Source of the DNA: Fistulifera solaris
Lineage: Eukaryota; Bacillariophyta; Bacillariophyceae; Naviculales; Stauroneidaceae
Assembly (NCBI GenBank): GCA_030295235.1
Contig: AP026136.1
Location: forward strand, 1,240,001 to 1,304,000
Direction of reading: 5' to 3'
DNA length: 64,000 nucleotides
A program made the translations under genes and the position numbers. The notes under the pieces are model-generated. The model did not search any database, had not been told where the DNA came from, and saw nothing but the letters and a program-made list of their open reading frames with translations. Numbering within the stretch: the stretch's first letter is position 1; every line of letters starts with the position of its first letter. Of this stretch, positions 33,528 through 44,052 are shown piece by piece.

Positions 33528-35067
33528 TTTAGGAAAATGGAAATTCTTGTGTTGTGCTTTAGGACAGTTACGGGAACCACAACACAAACACGCGACTGTA
33601 CAGTCCTCTTCGAGGATCGAAAGTTGAAATTGCAGAGTACCTCGCTCGCGACACAAGATTTCAGATATTGATCCCGTGAGACCGGTATTCGTCAATACCA
33701 GTTCTTCGAGTTGTGTGCATTCATCAAGTTCGGCTGGTACCAGTATTGTTCCAGAGAGTGCATTGTCATTGAAACGAAGAACACGCAGAGTATCACACGC
33801 CAGGCGGATGTCCTCGGTTAAGACACCGCGAAATTGACCTCCACTTAGGTCCAGAGTCTGCAGGTCGGGTATAGGAAAAAATTCTGGAGGAATTTCTCCT
33901 TCTGTGCTTGTCGCATGCAAATCTAGTGCCTCCAGGGAACTCATGTTACTGATCGTGGCCAGTATCGTGCCGTACAATGCTTCATTTGCTCCTAGTAGTA
34001 ATTCTCTTTGGTTCGAATTGGAGAACAGACTTTATAGGGACTTACCCGTGCAAAGGATTTCGTTATACCCATAGCGTTTCTGATAAGATCATTCATAAAG
34101 CGTTAGCTGCTTTTGGTCCTTTGCATAGTCTGATTCTCAATGCCATGACCACGTACCGAGAAGAGGTAATACCCCCAATAAGGATGGAATTGCTCCAGTA
34201 ATGTCGTTTGAGTCCACGTGAAATACTTGCACGTTTCCAACTTTGCCAGTACATTAGGTAAAGAGCCTGTCAGATTGTTCGAACGGACGTTGAAAACTTC
34301 CAAGAAGGGATGGATTGTATCTAGCTCAGATGAAATCGTTCCAGTTAGCACATTGTTCTCCACATTCAGAATACGCAACTGAGTAGACACCTCGAATGCA
34401 TCCAGAGATCCCTGGATATCCATGTTAGTAGCTAGAAACTCTTCCAAGTAGGTGAAGAGACGTAGTTCTGGACGAAATTCGCCATCAAGACGAATACGAC
34501 TAACATGCAAATCGATGAGGCTGTCAGAGTCCACAGTGGAAACCCTAGCGGATTCTATAGTTGAGGATTGTTAATAAATCATTCGAGAGAAACTCGTTCA
34601 TACGCGCCAAAGTGCCATGACGCATACCGGCTAATAATCGAATTCAGAACGAACTGATATACGTACCGAAATCCAACCGAATTATTGCTCCTGTCGCATC
34701 ACAAAAACTCCAATCCATTGACATTCCAAAACATCTTGATTGAGCCAATTTCTGGGCCTTCCCTCTCCACATGCCTTCCATCGCTCTCCTCCTATCGCAA
34801 AATAGAAGACCGCCAGTACCAGGTAGATGTCGTTGCCGAAACTCATTATACTTGCTCTCGGGTGTCCACCATGACGCTGCTTTGGCTTGCGGTGAATGTT
34901 TGTTGACTAAGGCAGTCTCATCCGATTTATTGTTCTGACCGAGCCAATCAACTTGTTCACGTGGACGGCAAGGTCGGTGCGAAAAGACCTTCTACAGACT
35001 GATTTTCCGGACGAAGAAAGAAGAAGGTACAAAACGACGACCACAACAGCACCAACAAGAATAAGCG
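33474..35067 (-). CDS. Leucine-rich-repeat membrane protein, disrupted
   Basis: LRR protein of the diatom/plant-receptor type. Pieces in order: a transmembrane segment (LILVGAVVVVVLYLLL, 35067-35010); an LRR N-cap (FAIGGERWKACG ... ECQWIGVF then CDATGAIIRLDF, about 34850-34667); an exon 34554-34157 with several LRRs (LRILNVENNVLTGTISSEL, LEVFNVRSNNLTGSLPNVL); and a last exon ending near 33530 (LEALDLHATSTEGEIPPEF, LQTLDLSGGQFRGVL). Introns lie at 34666-34555 and between 34156 and about 34000. Frame changes occur at the A5 run 34703-34707 and at CC 34237-34238, plus one near the TM segment. No kinase domain is seen. Likely a surface recognition or adhesion protein. Confidence 0.68.
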
Positions 35068-36078
35068 TCCATCAAGCAGAAATCCATTTTCTCGGTTAAT
35101 TCGTAACGTCCGTTTCTTCTGATTCAGAAAGGACGACTGCAGCAGCCCCAGAGTCTACCAATACCGGTGTCTCTACAGTAGCTACGGGCTACGGGCTCTT
35201 CGAATGTTTCCGTGAAGTCGGATGCGTCTCCGATCGGCACAGGATGTGCCGGAATGTCGTGACGTAGGTCCTGTCTTGGCCCGTCTGTGCATTCCTGCGA
35301 CTCGAAATGCACCCGGATGAAAAGATGGATCGCTACTTAGCGCAACGGACCTGCTATTTTTACTTCGAAGAACGGGTGTGCAAAACAAAGATGGGTTATC
35401 ACCACTCACTGTCTCAGCAGAAAATAAGCGTCGAAATCAGTGTCGTCTTCAGCGTCCCCTGCCTTTGCTTCCTCGGCAATTGACGTCGATATTGTCCTGT
35501 TTGATTCATCTTTGATAACCTTGATGAATGAAGCAGCCCTTTGCTCGTCTCCATGACAAAGTGTAATAAAGACATACGTCAAGGCTTGTTGAACAAAATA
35601 AGAACAAAATACTACGGTAGCTTTTCGGTGGCAGAATACAAAGTACAAAAGCAACTGAGAAAATGAAAGAGTGAAGAATGAAGAATGAAGTTTGACCGGA
35701 TCTGCCTCGTTTGAATTGACCGCCTTCGTCTCCCACATAAAATTGCAGTGTCATTCGTCTTCAGGGGGTCATTACGTGTTACTCCGGGGTATTTGATTTT
35801 TCGGGACTGAAATAGCATCGAGTCATAGCACTTTGAACAAAGAGGTTATAGGACGCAAGCTCGCGAATTCCATTGTTTTTAACTACTTGTTTCTTATTTG
35901 ACATTATAACTATAAAAACGTGCTGCCAATCCTAACTCTCTAAAGTGATCAAAATAGAAATCCAAATGGTCCTCCTTGCTCTTGTGTCGCGCACTGAAGA
36001 CCCGATTTCGCACAAAAACGTCACATCTGCGACCGTCACATTCAATGTTCGTGCGCTAGTTATCAGCTGCACTAAAGT
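35068..36078. other. Region upstream of the LRR gene, no confident gene
   Basis: Minus-strand frames at 35124-35738 may hold the cytosolic N-terminus of the LRR protein (acidic TISTSIAEEAKAGDAEDDTDFD near 35405-35480), but no continuous gene can be supported. Confidence 0.35.
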
Positions 36079-37587
36079 TCAATGAATCGAATTGTTCCTC
36101 AAAAGAGGGACATCATTCCATTCCAACTCATCTTGGGAATTAAAATGATCCGTCAAAGTTGTTACGGCGGACTGATCATCAGCCTCCGAATCTACCAATG
36201 GCGCAAGAGGCGCCGGAGGAGCCGCCATTTCCATGTCAGACTTTGCAGTAGTTCTTTCACGAAGAGGAGACACGATACGCTGAACTCCGTCCCATGTCTG
36301 ATGGATGTGCTCGATCGGAAATCCTCCAGACGGAAGAGACATTCCCTGCCCCGTGTAAGTCACATCACGACTGCTGGTGCACTCTGTGAAAGACGAGAAT
36401 GGTACTGGCTGCATGCCCATAGACCCTCCAGTGATTTGAAACTGCTGCAAGCCTTGAGGATAGAGTGCCGATGTCGCACTCAACAATGTCGGGTCCGACA
36501 ATGGTTGCCAGGCCAGCACCTGTGTGAAGTTCGGACCCTGCGGAAATAATAGCTGGGGCGCCGTTGGGTTGGTACACATTGTGGGCATTACGCCGCTACT
36601 GACTTGTCGATGAAGAGTATTCCCCATTTGGGAACCAAAGATATGCGGAGATCCCTGCAATACTTGAGACGGAATCATCGTTGCGTTCTCAGGCTGATAC
36701 AAAATCTGAACGTTCGGGGGCGGAAGAAACATTATCGTAGTCTGTCCGGAATCGTTGCTTTGCATCGACATGGAGACTCGACGAATCGTCGTTTGCCCGA
36801 CTTGACTGTTTCCCTGGAGCTGCTGCGGCTGAGCAGATGTGAGGACTCCCATGGACGGATGGGTCGCGAACAGGTTCTTGTTTGCACGTTGCAAATGGAG
36901 CAGAGAGTTGTCTTGTTGATGGGTGAATGGCAAGCTGCAGCAACTCTTGGCGCTCAGTTGCAGATGCTTCCAAATGGCGAGTTCCCGATCAAACTTGATC
37001 TTCTCGATATGAGCGCGCTGCATGAAGAGTGTTTTCAGCGATGGTGAAATGCACTTCCATTTGCTGGCAATAACAGTCGCCAGACCTTTGAAACCCATCT
37101 TTACGCTCGGTTCTTGGGGATTCTTTGTCTTGGTGAGATCCTTGGAATCACTTCGATCGATTACGAGCGTTGCGAGATCCTGGCTATTTAAGGTGTCGAT
37201 ACTCGATAATTTGCGATCCCCGGCCTGAATGCGAGCGCGCGCTAGTTGAAAGAAGATGTTGTAAGCGCTGAGAGGACGCTTGGGACGCCCGTCTGATTTC
37301 TTTCTTTTCTTTCTAGCGGAAACTTTTTCATCGTGAGAAAAGGAGGTTTGATTGTTCAAAATGGGGTCGATGGGTGAGACCGGATGCGACGTCATGATGA
37401 ATGGCGAAGAAAGATTCATGCAAATGCGGAAAGCTATCTCTTTCGTCTTCGTTGCAGTGGACAAGCGGGGATGAGGAAATTCAAGCACGGCTTCTTCTGA
37501 AATGAATTGTCTTTTAACTAGGTTGACTTCTTTCAATAAAACCACACGCGTTTGAAAAATGAAAGGATGTGAAATTGACGATTTCAA
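36079..37587 (-). CDS. HMG-box DNA-binding protein
   Basis: Intact frame of 502 residues; the true start is probably MTSHPVSPIDPIL (near 37395), giving about 438 residues. A basic stretch (SARKKRKKSDGRPKRP) leads into an HMG-box that starts RPLSAYNIFFQLARARIQ and resumes with GFKGLATVIASKWKCISPSL...HIEKIKFDRELAIWK. About 50 residues are inserted between box helices 1 and 2, a form common in diatom HMG proteins. The rest is Gln/Pro/Ser-rich and disordered, as in activation domains. Probable nuclear architectural or transcription factor. Confidence 0.85.
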   Translation of the reverse strand: MKSSISHPFIFQTRVVLLKEVNLVKRQFISEEAVLEFPHPRLSTATKTKEIAFRICMNLSSPFIMTSHPVSPIDPILNNQTSFSHDEKVSARKKRKKSDGRPKRPLSAYNIFFQLARARIQAGDRKLSSIDTLNSQDLATLVIDRSDSKDLTKTKNPQEPSVKMGFKGLATVIASKWKCISPSLKTLFMQRAHIEKIKFDRELAIWKHLQLSAKSCCSLPFTHQQDNSLLHLQRANKNLFATHPSMGVLTSAQPQQLQGNSQVGQTTIRRVSMSMQSNDSGQTTIMFLPPPNVQILYQPENATMIPSQVLQGSPHIFGSQMGNTLHRQVSSGVMPTMCTNPTAPQLLFPQGPNFTQVLAWQPLSDPTLLSATSALYPQGLQQFQITGGSMGMQPVPFSSFTECTSSRDVTYTGQGMSLPSGGFPIEHIHQTWDGVQRIVSPLRERTTAKSDMEMAAPPAPLAPLVDSEADDQSAVTTLTDHFNSQDELEWNDVPLLRNNSIH

Positions 37588-40063
37588 CGAAAATGAGATA
37601 GATTACTTCGCCCGTAATTATTTGACATAATACGTTCCTCTGACTTGGGCTGATGCTTCACTTTCTCTTGTCTCTCCGTTCGCGCTTCTTGGTCCGTGGC
37701 AATGTACTACTTTAACATTAAGTCGCCAGGAAGACCTGGGACTTGCTCGATCGCACCCCGTCCTACAGTAACCTAGATGAACAGGTACAATGATAACAAG
37801 GGAACAGTTTGAACTAGAAAGTAGAAATTGAGAACGAAACTGCTTGAATTTTTTGCGGAGGTTCCGTACCATTGTACCATCGATAAAAGCTTAAATGTTC
37901 TCGTTACTTAGGTTGGTTCCCTAATCACTACACTTTTCCTTATGGGGTTTTCACTTTTCACCAGTACATGAAGTGGACGATTCATGACCTGTTCCTTGTT
38001 AATTCAAGATTAGTCGACCGCAGACGATACCTGGTACACGATACTTGCTCCATGCCCCAAGTGGCGGAGACCAAAGACATGAGACATAGCGGAGGGCGGC
38101 GACCTCGCACCACAGAAGACAACAGACACGTTCAAGGGTCAAGGGTCAAGGGTCAAGACAGCGAACAGTGGAAGATATTATGGCGTGATGAGGTAATTGT
38201 ACCTACTCCTAGTAGGAAGTACCGTAGTGGAAACTGGAAAGCTTACCGTTGGGTAAAAAAATCTTGGACCAGATACCAGATACCATTTACATGTACTTGA
38301 GAACAAAAACCCAAGACCAAAGTTGTTGGTTGTTGCTAAACGGTGAACGGTGAACGAATTGGCAATTGGCCTCTAGCGACACGTCCCGTTAAAATTCTGC
38401 GTCTTCGTGGATGCCACGTAGGATTCTGTACTGGACGCAGAATTTTAACATCCTATCATTTTTAAGGTACTACGTACGAGAGAACAGTGAACACACTAAA
38501 TGACTTACGACGCGTCAGGGGTCACGGGTGAAAGGTGAAAGTGATAGGGACCTCTCTCTACCAGGTAGTATGTTCTTGTTCTCGTTTGTTTCTTGGGATT
38601 TCGGTTCATGACTTCTTCCAAAACTGCACAGAGAACGAATAATGTCGAATGTCGAACGGAACCTATAGCCGGTAGCCGTTATCTTTCGGATGTCGGCGAA
38701 GTCGCTTTCAGTCCTAAACCTAAAAAGTGTGTGACTGGTTTGTTGACTCGGGATTGCGTTGGGTTGATCGTAGTACAGCAGACGTGGTTCGCATGACATA
38801 ACTATCTTATGGAACAAATTAAAAGTGAAAAGCTTTTCAGTAGTGGATTAATTGCTACGTAGTAATTACCTTCTGCCAGGTGACAGTGACAGCGTGGCAG
38901 GTGGCAGCCAATAGCCAATAAAATGAAAAAAATTGCGATGTTCGAAGATCGAGATACCTGGTACCGGTACCTGGTAATGATGATTCGCCACTCGCCACTC
39001 ACATGACGACTCACTCATCCCAGTCCCCCCTCTCCCTCCCGTTCATCTGTAGGAAAAAATAGGGTCTTAATTTTGTGGCCATTCTAATAATAGTGCCACA
39101 TGAGCTCTGAGAGCTGCTGATTTGAAAAACTGTAAAATGAATGCCATTTAGCTAGACTTAAAATTTTTTCGGAGTTGGTGAACATTGGTGTTTTTGTGGC
39201 TTCAAAAGCAAAAAGGTCCTCCGCCAGCATTTGCAAGTTGAGGGTAAGTGAAAATCTCTCAGACTTCTGCCAAATAGCTGGTAGTCAGAAAAAGGTTAAC
39301 TCCAGAAAAATGGTTTTGCCGAGTTGCAACATTGATAAATTTCCCAAGGGGGCTACTTGAATTTACGTCGACATTCGAAGCGCTGCATCTTTCCTTCTTG
39401 TTACATTTGGAGCACGAACTGTTGACAAATATCGCTCATTGGTATCACGCTGCTATGTCGTTGGAAGTTACGCTCTCTAGCATTGGTGCAAACCAGAGCC
39501 GTATATTGATAAAGGCGACATCATTCCGAGAAACTTCCCTACCTAGAGTACGTAAACGTACGTCGACTTGGAAACATTGCATCTATTGTCTTTTCATGTT
39601 CAGCGTTCCAATCACTTTCGAATCCTACGTATTGTCTCTATGAAGGTATAGAATGGAATGTAACGATGACATTTGTCGCTGCCGGAGCCGAGAAACGAGA
39701 AATGATGTTGTCGAATTCGATAAGGTCCGGCTATGGTACCTGCATCGATAAAATTCCTACGAACCAACGTGAATTTCACGTAGACTATTATTTGGAGCGT
39801 TGTGTCTTCGCTCTTTTCATTGTATTGATTTCAAATTGATTGTGATCATCTTTATTAGTTAGTTCGAGTGGCTATTGTCATAGAATGGTATTGTTGGCAA
39901 TAGCGAAAAATGACACAATATCCGGGTTCTCCATGATGAGGCGCCGCTTTTCAAGCGACCTTCTTTTAGCATATTGCATACACAACACACAAACAAGCTT
40001 TATGTACAAAGTATTTAGCCAGCAAAGAAAGAACAACCGTACAAATCAAAGAATAATCAAAGA
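37588..40063. repeat. 2.5-kb intergenic region with simple repeats
   Basis: No gene supported. Features: tandem GGTCAAG heptamers (about 38131-38157), repeated GGTGAAC/GGTGAAA units (38341-38352 and 38525-38540), TACCTGGTACCGGTACCTGG at 38955-38974, and CACTCGCCACTCAC near 38990. Short frames here look random. Confidence 0.5.
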
Positions 40064-40561
40064 ATGAATTTTTTGAAGATTTTAGTTTTCGGTTTGTTCA
40101 TCAGATCGTCGTTGGGGTTTTTATTGCTTTCCCAATCGACGATGCCAACAACACTCCTGCACGCCAACCATTTGCCGACGCCGGAAGAATCGGCGCGTGC
40201 GTTATCTGATTATATGGCGAAAGCACACGAGGACAAATTGAAAGCCATAGCACAATGCGAGAAGAAGTATCAGGCAGAAATTGCAGAGCTCAAAGACAAA
40301 ATTGCACAGCTCGAGCAGAACAAACTTGTTGCCATTTCCAGTGAGGACGACTCGTTTCTTTTCCCAGTTACCAACAAGGCCATGACGGAAAAGATAGCTG
40401 CCTACCGAAGCTTCATTACGAAATATATTGTCAGTGCACAAGAAGATAAAAGAAGGGCGGTCGCAGAAGCAGAAAAGAAAGTGAGAGAGTATTACGAAGA
40501 GAAGCTCCGACAAAAGGAGCTAGACGCTAGCGCAAAAGTCACAGAAAAGAATTTTGCTTAA
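40064..40561 (+). CDS. Plastid-targeted coiled-coil protein of unknown function
   Basis: 165 residues, intact. MNFLKILVFGLFIRSSLGFLLL is a signal peptide with an LGF cleavage motif, followed by a Ser/Thr-rich, acid-poor stretch (SQSTMPTTLLHANH): a bipartite diatom plastid presequence. The mature part is charged coiled coil in two blocks (about 45-95, KAHEDKLKAIAQCEKKYQAE; and 125-160, QEDKRRAVAEAEKKVREYYEE). No enzymatic motif. Confidence 0.65.
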   Translation: MNFLKILVFGLFIRSSLGFLLLSQSTMPTTLLHANHLPTPEESARALSDYMAKAHEDKLKAIAQCEKKYQAEIAELKDKIAQLEQNKLVAISSEDDSFLFPVTNKAMTEKIAAYRSFITKYIVSAQEDKRRAVAEAEKKVREYYEEKLRQKELDASAKVTEKNFA

Positions 40562-40630
40562 AGAAAACTCGCAAGTGAATTGTCATTAGTCAAGCTTTTA
40601 CTCGATTAGAATTATGCGACATTTTGGTCG

Positions 40631-42007
40631 TTATGCAGCAGGAATATGTTTTCGTTTAGCAATTTCCAGGACAGTCTCTGAGTATGTAGCGAGAGCTTGG
40701 TCAATAGTCTTCCACAGAACAGCTTCTGCCTTGGCAATTTCTGGATCGTGACTTATTTTATCGCGACAAGGGAGAGTCACTGTTTGATGCGGCGTTCCCA
40801 AAGAGAAACGGGGCTGTGTTTCGTCCGCCCCAGACTGGTGAGGTGCTCGAGATATCGATTCGCTGGACGAGCGTAGCTGTTCGGAACAAGAGTTGAGATT
40901 CTGAAAGTAGTCCTTCCAGGCATGTGATTGTACCTTGTGAACTTCTTCTAGCATGACACGGTAGCGTTTCTCGTACTCTGCAGAAGAAATTCGCTGTCCA
41001 TTTGATAAACAGAAGTACTTCATTCCGCCTCTTCCCTTTTCACCTCGCGCGTCGAGAATCTTTTCCGCCAACCTGGATTGATTTGATTTGTATTCATCCA
41101 TCTGTTTCAACTGGGGACCCAAGCGCTGGTATATCGCTGCTTTGTCAGGGGCCTGATACGGAAGGAGTGGGTCGACGGTCGGCGAAGACAAAACATACCC
41201 CGTTAGTTCTTCGATATCCTTTTTTGCGCTTTTTGCTTCATTCGATGTGTAGGAATGGACGAGACTTTGCGCGTGCTGCAATGTTATCGCCATAGAATCC
41301 AGTTGGGAGGGAGGAATGTAAACAAATGGTGAATCTTCCAACAGCATTGTATTGCTGTTGGGCAGCTCCTCAGGATTCAGATTGTTGCGAGATCGTTTCG
41401 GCGCCCGGGGAGCGATATCGAGGTTCAAAACCTCTCCCGTTAGTCTACTGTTTTGTTTCATGAGTGTACTCTGATCCTTCACAATGATAGATAACGGAAT
41501 ATGACACAAACTTTGACGTGATGGCTTGGTCGCAACTTTTTCGAAGCGAACGGTGCTTTCTCCGTTCTTGAAAGAGCTGTGATGTGTCAAATCCTGTAAG
41601 GGAGCTGAAAGTCTTCGCCGGCGGTTTCCGGGGAAAGCATTCCACTTGGAAGTGACATCTTGTAACGGAGAAGAGGAATGTTCGGATGATAGTGTTTGTT
41701 GGAAAGGAATATCTGCATGTGGAGTTCGTTCGACCGTGTTGGAAGCATTTTCGTCGCTCAAAGACGGCACCGACGGGAAGATATCTGAAAGTTGACGTAT
41801 TGGTTGCTTGACTTCCATTGTAAAATCTGGGTGTAGATGAAATGCTGGAAATGGGTAAGTTGAAAGGAATGGTTGGAATGACGCGAGGACCAAGACGAAG
41901 ACGCACACAAATAATGAAGTAAAATGAAGAAAAGCATTCGGGTCGCTGAACTGAGAACACGCACAAGAAAACCCTGACATAGACCACAAACCAGGCGGGC
42001 GTACCAT
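40631..42007 (-). CDS. Hypothetical protein, partly disordered
   Basis: The frame is 458 residues from 42007, but the first 60 residues are hydrophobic and upstream-like. I prefer MEVKQPIRQLSDIFP (ATG at 41818), giving about 395 residues. The first half is Ser/Pro-rich. The second half is more ordered (VYIPPSQLDSMAITLQHAQSLVHSY, YQRLGPQLKQMDEYKSNQSRLAEKIL, SAEYEKRYRVMLEEVHKVQ). Basic clusters (GNRRRRLSAP, RAPKRSRNN) suggest a nuclear location. No family recognised. Confidence 0.65.
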   Translation of the reverse strand: MVRPPGLWSMSGFSCACSQFSDPNAFLHFTSLFVCVFVLVLASFQPFLSTYPFPAFHLHPDFTMEVKQPIRQLSDIFPSVPSLSDENASNTVERTPHADIPFQQTLSSEHSSSPLQDVTSKWNAFPGNRRRRLSAPLQDLTHHSSFKNGESTVRFEKVATKPSRQSLCHIPLSIIVKDQSTLMKQNSRLTGEVLNLDIAPRAPKRSRNNLNPEELPNSNTMLLEDSPFVYIPPSQLDSMAITLQHAQSLVHSYTSNEAKSAKKDIEELTGYVLSSPTVDPLLPYQAPDKAAIYQRLGPQLKQMDEYKSNQSRLAEKILDARGEKGRGGMKYFCLSNGQRISSAEYEKRYRVMLEEVHKVQSHAWKDYFQNLNSCSEQLRSSSESISRAPHQSGADETQPRFSLGTPHQTVTLPCRDKISHDPEIAKAEAVLWKTIDQALATYSETVLEIAKRKHIPAA

Positions 42008-42252
42008 TATTTAGTAAAGACGATTGATAATTAAATGCAAGGAAAAATACTTAAAAGAAAAACTTTTATCAATCCGTTTTAGTATACTATTGAGACTATA
42101 CTTAGTATGCCGCGCTTCTTTTATGAATATCGGCGGGCGCGCTTGTGCGACGTCATCATTGAGGATTGGACTTGCGTGGACGGCGGGAAGACGTGTTTTT
42201 CGAAGATGCCTGCAAGCATCCGATGACGCTGACGCCCTTGCCATTGTAATGA

Positions 42253-42865
42253 ATGCTATCAATCACTGCACTCACCATAATTTTACTCGCAACGCTACTT
42301 TCTCATGATCTGTGTAAGATACTGGTTATTCCTAGCTTTTTCCGTACGCGCATTTCGGGCCGAAGCCACCAGCAGATGGGGCTTATTCCGCAAGCAATAT
42401 ACTCCGCTACTCTTTTTTTACGGTGCCTAAAGGCATGATTTCGGAATGTGACGCGATGGAACGCGCCGTGTGCGCACTCGAAAGGGATATAGGTATTCGT
42501 GTAGAACGGCTCGACTTGTTGCGTCAGCCAGAAACAGAAGCCATTTTGGGATTATTAACGCAAAAGACGCCTCCCTTCTTGTATCACCGCGAGTCCGGAC
42601 AAAGTCTACATGTACCAACAGGAGGCAATGCAATTGATATGATCCGCTTGCGTGCGTGGGCAAAGGAAGAATGTTGTCTTCCCCATCGGGTGCTCGTGGG
42701 AGTGTTTCTGGCATTGCCAGTCGGGCACCCACTGCGGCTCGTCAACAGCGAGAATTGGAAGAAGAGGAAGACATGATTGAGAATATGTCCTTGACGCCAA
42801 CACAACTGGAAGGAAAACAGAAAATGAAAGAAAGAACAAGAGAGAGGAACCGCAAGAAACCTTGA
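42253..42865 (+). CDS. Thioredoxin-fold protein without CxxC, organelle-targeted
   Basis: A hydrophobic N-terminus (MLSITALTIILLATLL) precedes a small domain: VPKGMISECDAMERAVCALERD, IRVERLDLLRQPETEAILGLL, TPPFLYHRESGQSL, LRAWAKG. This is the layout of algal thioredoxin-like proteins that have a single Cys instead of a CxxC. The tail is charged (ELEEEEDMIENM ... RTRERNRKKP). The three parts are in different frames. They join if one T is added to the T7 run at 42413-42419 and one G at 42665-42666, so both breaks look like homopolymer indels. Function unknown; redox activity is doubtful without CxxC. Confidence 0.6.
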
Positions 42866-43194
42866 TAGTCGAGTGTTGAGGGAAGTCAAGCTTGTCATAC
42901 GGATTGTCGATGAGAAAGGTCGACGCCATGTCGCTCTACGATACATGTAACTCATGATTGACTTTACTACATAACAATTATCTTAAGCATCATGTGTAAT
43001 AGACGTCAATAGACGTCTCGCTTGTTTACATCAGAACTCCGTTGAGGTTGAGCTGCGAAATGATTTTCGTCCTTAAATTTTAAGGTTACTCCGTGAGGTT
43101 ACTCAGTGTGGTTATAATCTCCTTTTCTCTATCCTTACTGCAGATACCTTGAAACCGCAACAAAACGGCCGCCAGCAAAATATGATGCGATGAT
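42866..43194. other. Intergenic between two thioredoxin-fold genes
   Basis: Contains a tandem TAGACGTCAATAGACGTC stretch near 42999-43017 but no gene. Confidence 0.4.
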
Positions 43195-43860
43195 ATGTTC
43201 GTCCCTAATTGTTATCGAAAGGAAGAAATACCTTTCACTACTTTACGGCAAGAACATCTCAGCAGGCTCGAAACACAGAACATCATGATGATGCAAGTCC
43301 TCCGCGCTCCGGCAATCGCGCGTTACGCTGTTCGTAGCAACTTCCTGAGACACTTTTCGACAGTACAAAAGCTTGCAGATTCTAGTGCCGTCGAAGATTT
43401 TCGTAACCTCAACAGCAAAGCCGTCATGTATTTTACTGCTTCTTGGTGCGGGCGTGAGTAACCTAATTTCAATATAAAAGTTGCGTTCTCGCAAAGCCAC
43501 CTCACGGTGTGACTGTCTTCTTCTGTACGTTCGCAGCTTGCAAAGCCATCTCACCCATGTATCAAGAAATGGCTACAAAGTATACGGACATTGCTTTCGG
43601 TAAAATAGATATTGATGAGAATGCTGACTCGTCGATGGAGTACGAAATATCGGCGGTACGTTTTTTGTGAGAATTCGTCAGGTGTGCTATTGTTTGTCGA
43701 TAAATCATTCTGATATACTGACATCGCTTCGTTCCTACTGGTAACACATAAGGTCCCTACCTTCATTTTCTTTGAAGACAACAAAGCTATAGCTCTTGTG
43801 CGTGGTGCTGATGTCAAAGGTTTGCAAAGTAATTTGGATCTATTGCAAAATTCAAAGTAA
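43195..43860 (+). CDS. Thioredoxin, mitochondrial type
   Basis: Exons 43195-43453, 43537-43655 and 43753-43860; introns of 83 and 97 bp with GTGAGT...GCAG and GTACGT...TAAG borders. Splicing creates the active site ASWCGPCKAISP across the first junction. Downstream are GKIDIDEN, the cis-proline loop SAVPTFIFFED and a short C-terminus. The N-terminus from MMMQVLRAPAIARYAVRSNFLRHFST is basic and hydroxylated, like a mitochondrial presequence; a start at 43285 is possible. Intact. Confidence 0.9.
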
Positions 43861-44052
43861 GGATCTTTCTCGGGGTTCAGAAAGAAGCCCAACAAACGAG
43901 CAACATTTATTCGGATAAGAACAAGAATAAAGTAATTTTATGCGTTTTCTCAGAGAGAGGATAAAGGTGAATTTGTGGGAGTGTATTTATGTCCTGTTTT
44001 GAAAGGTTCAAAATCATGGTGTGTTGCTCAGCTCTCGTTTGCTGCAAGCATT

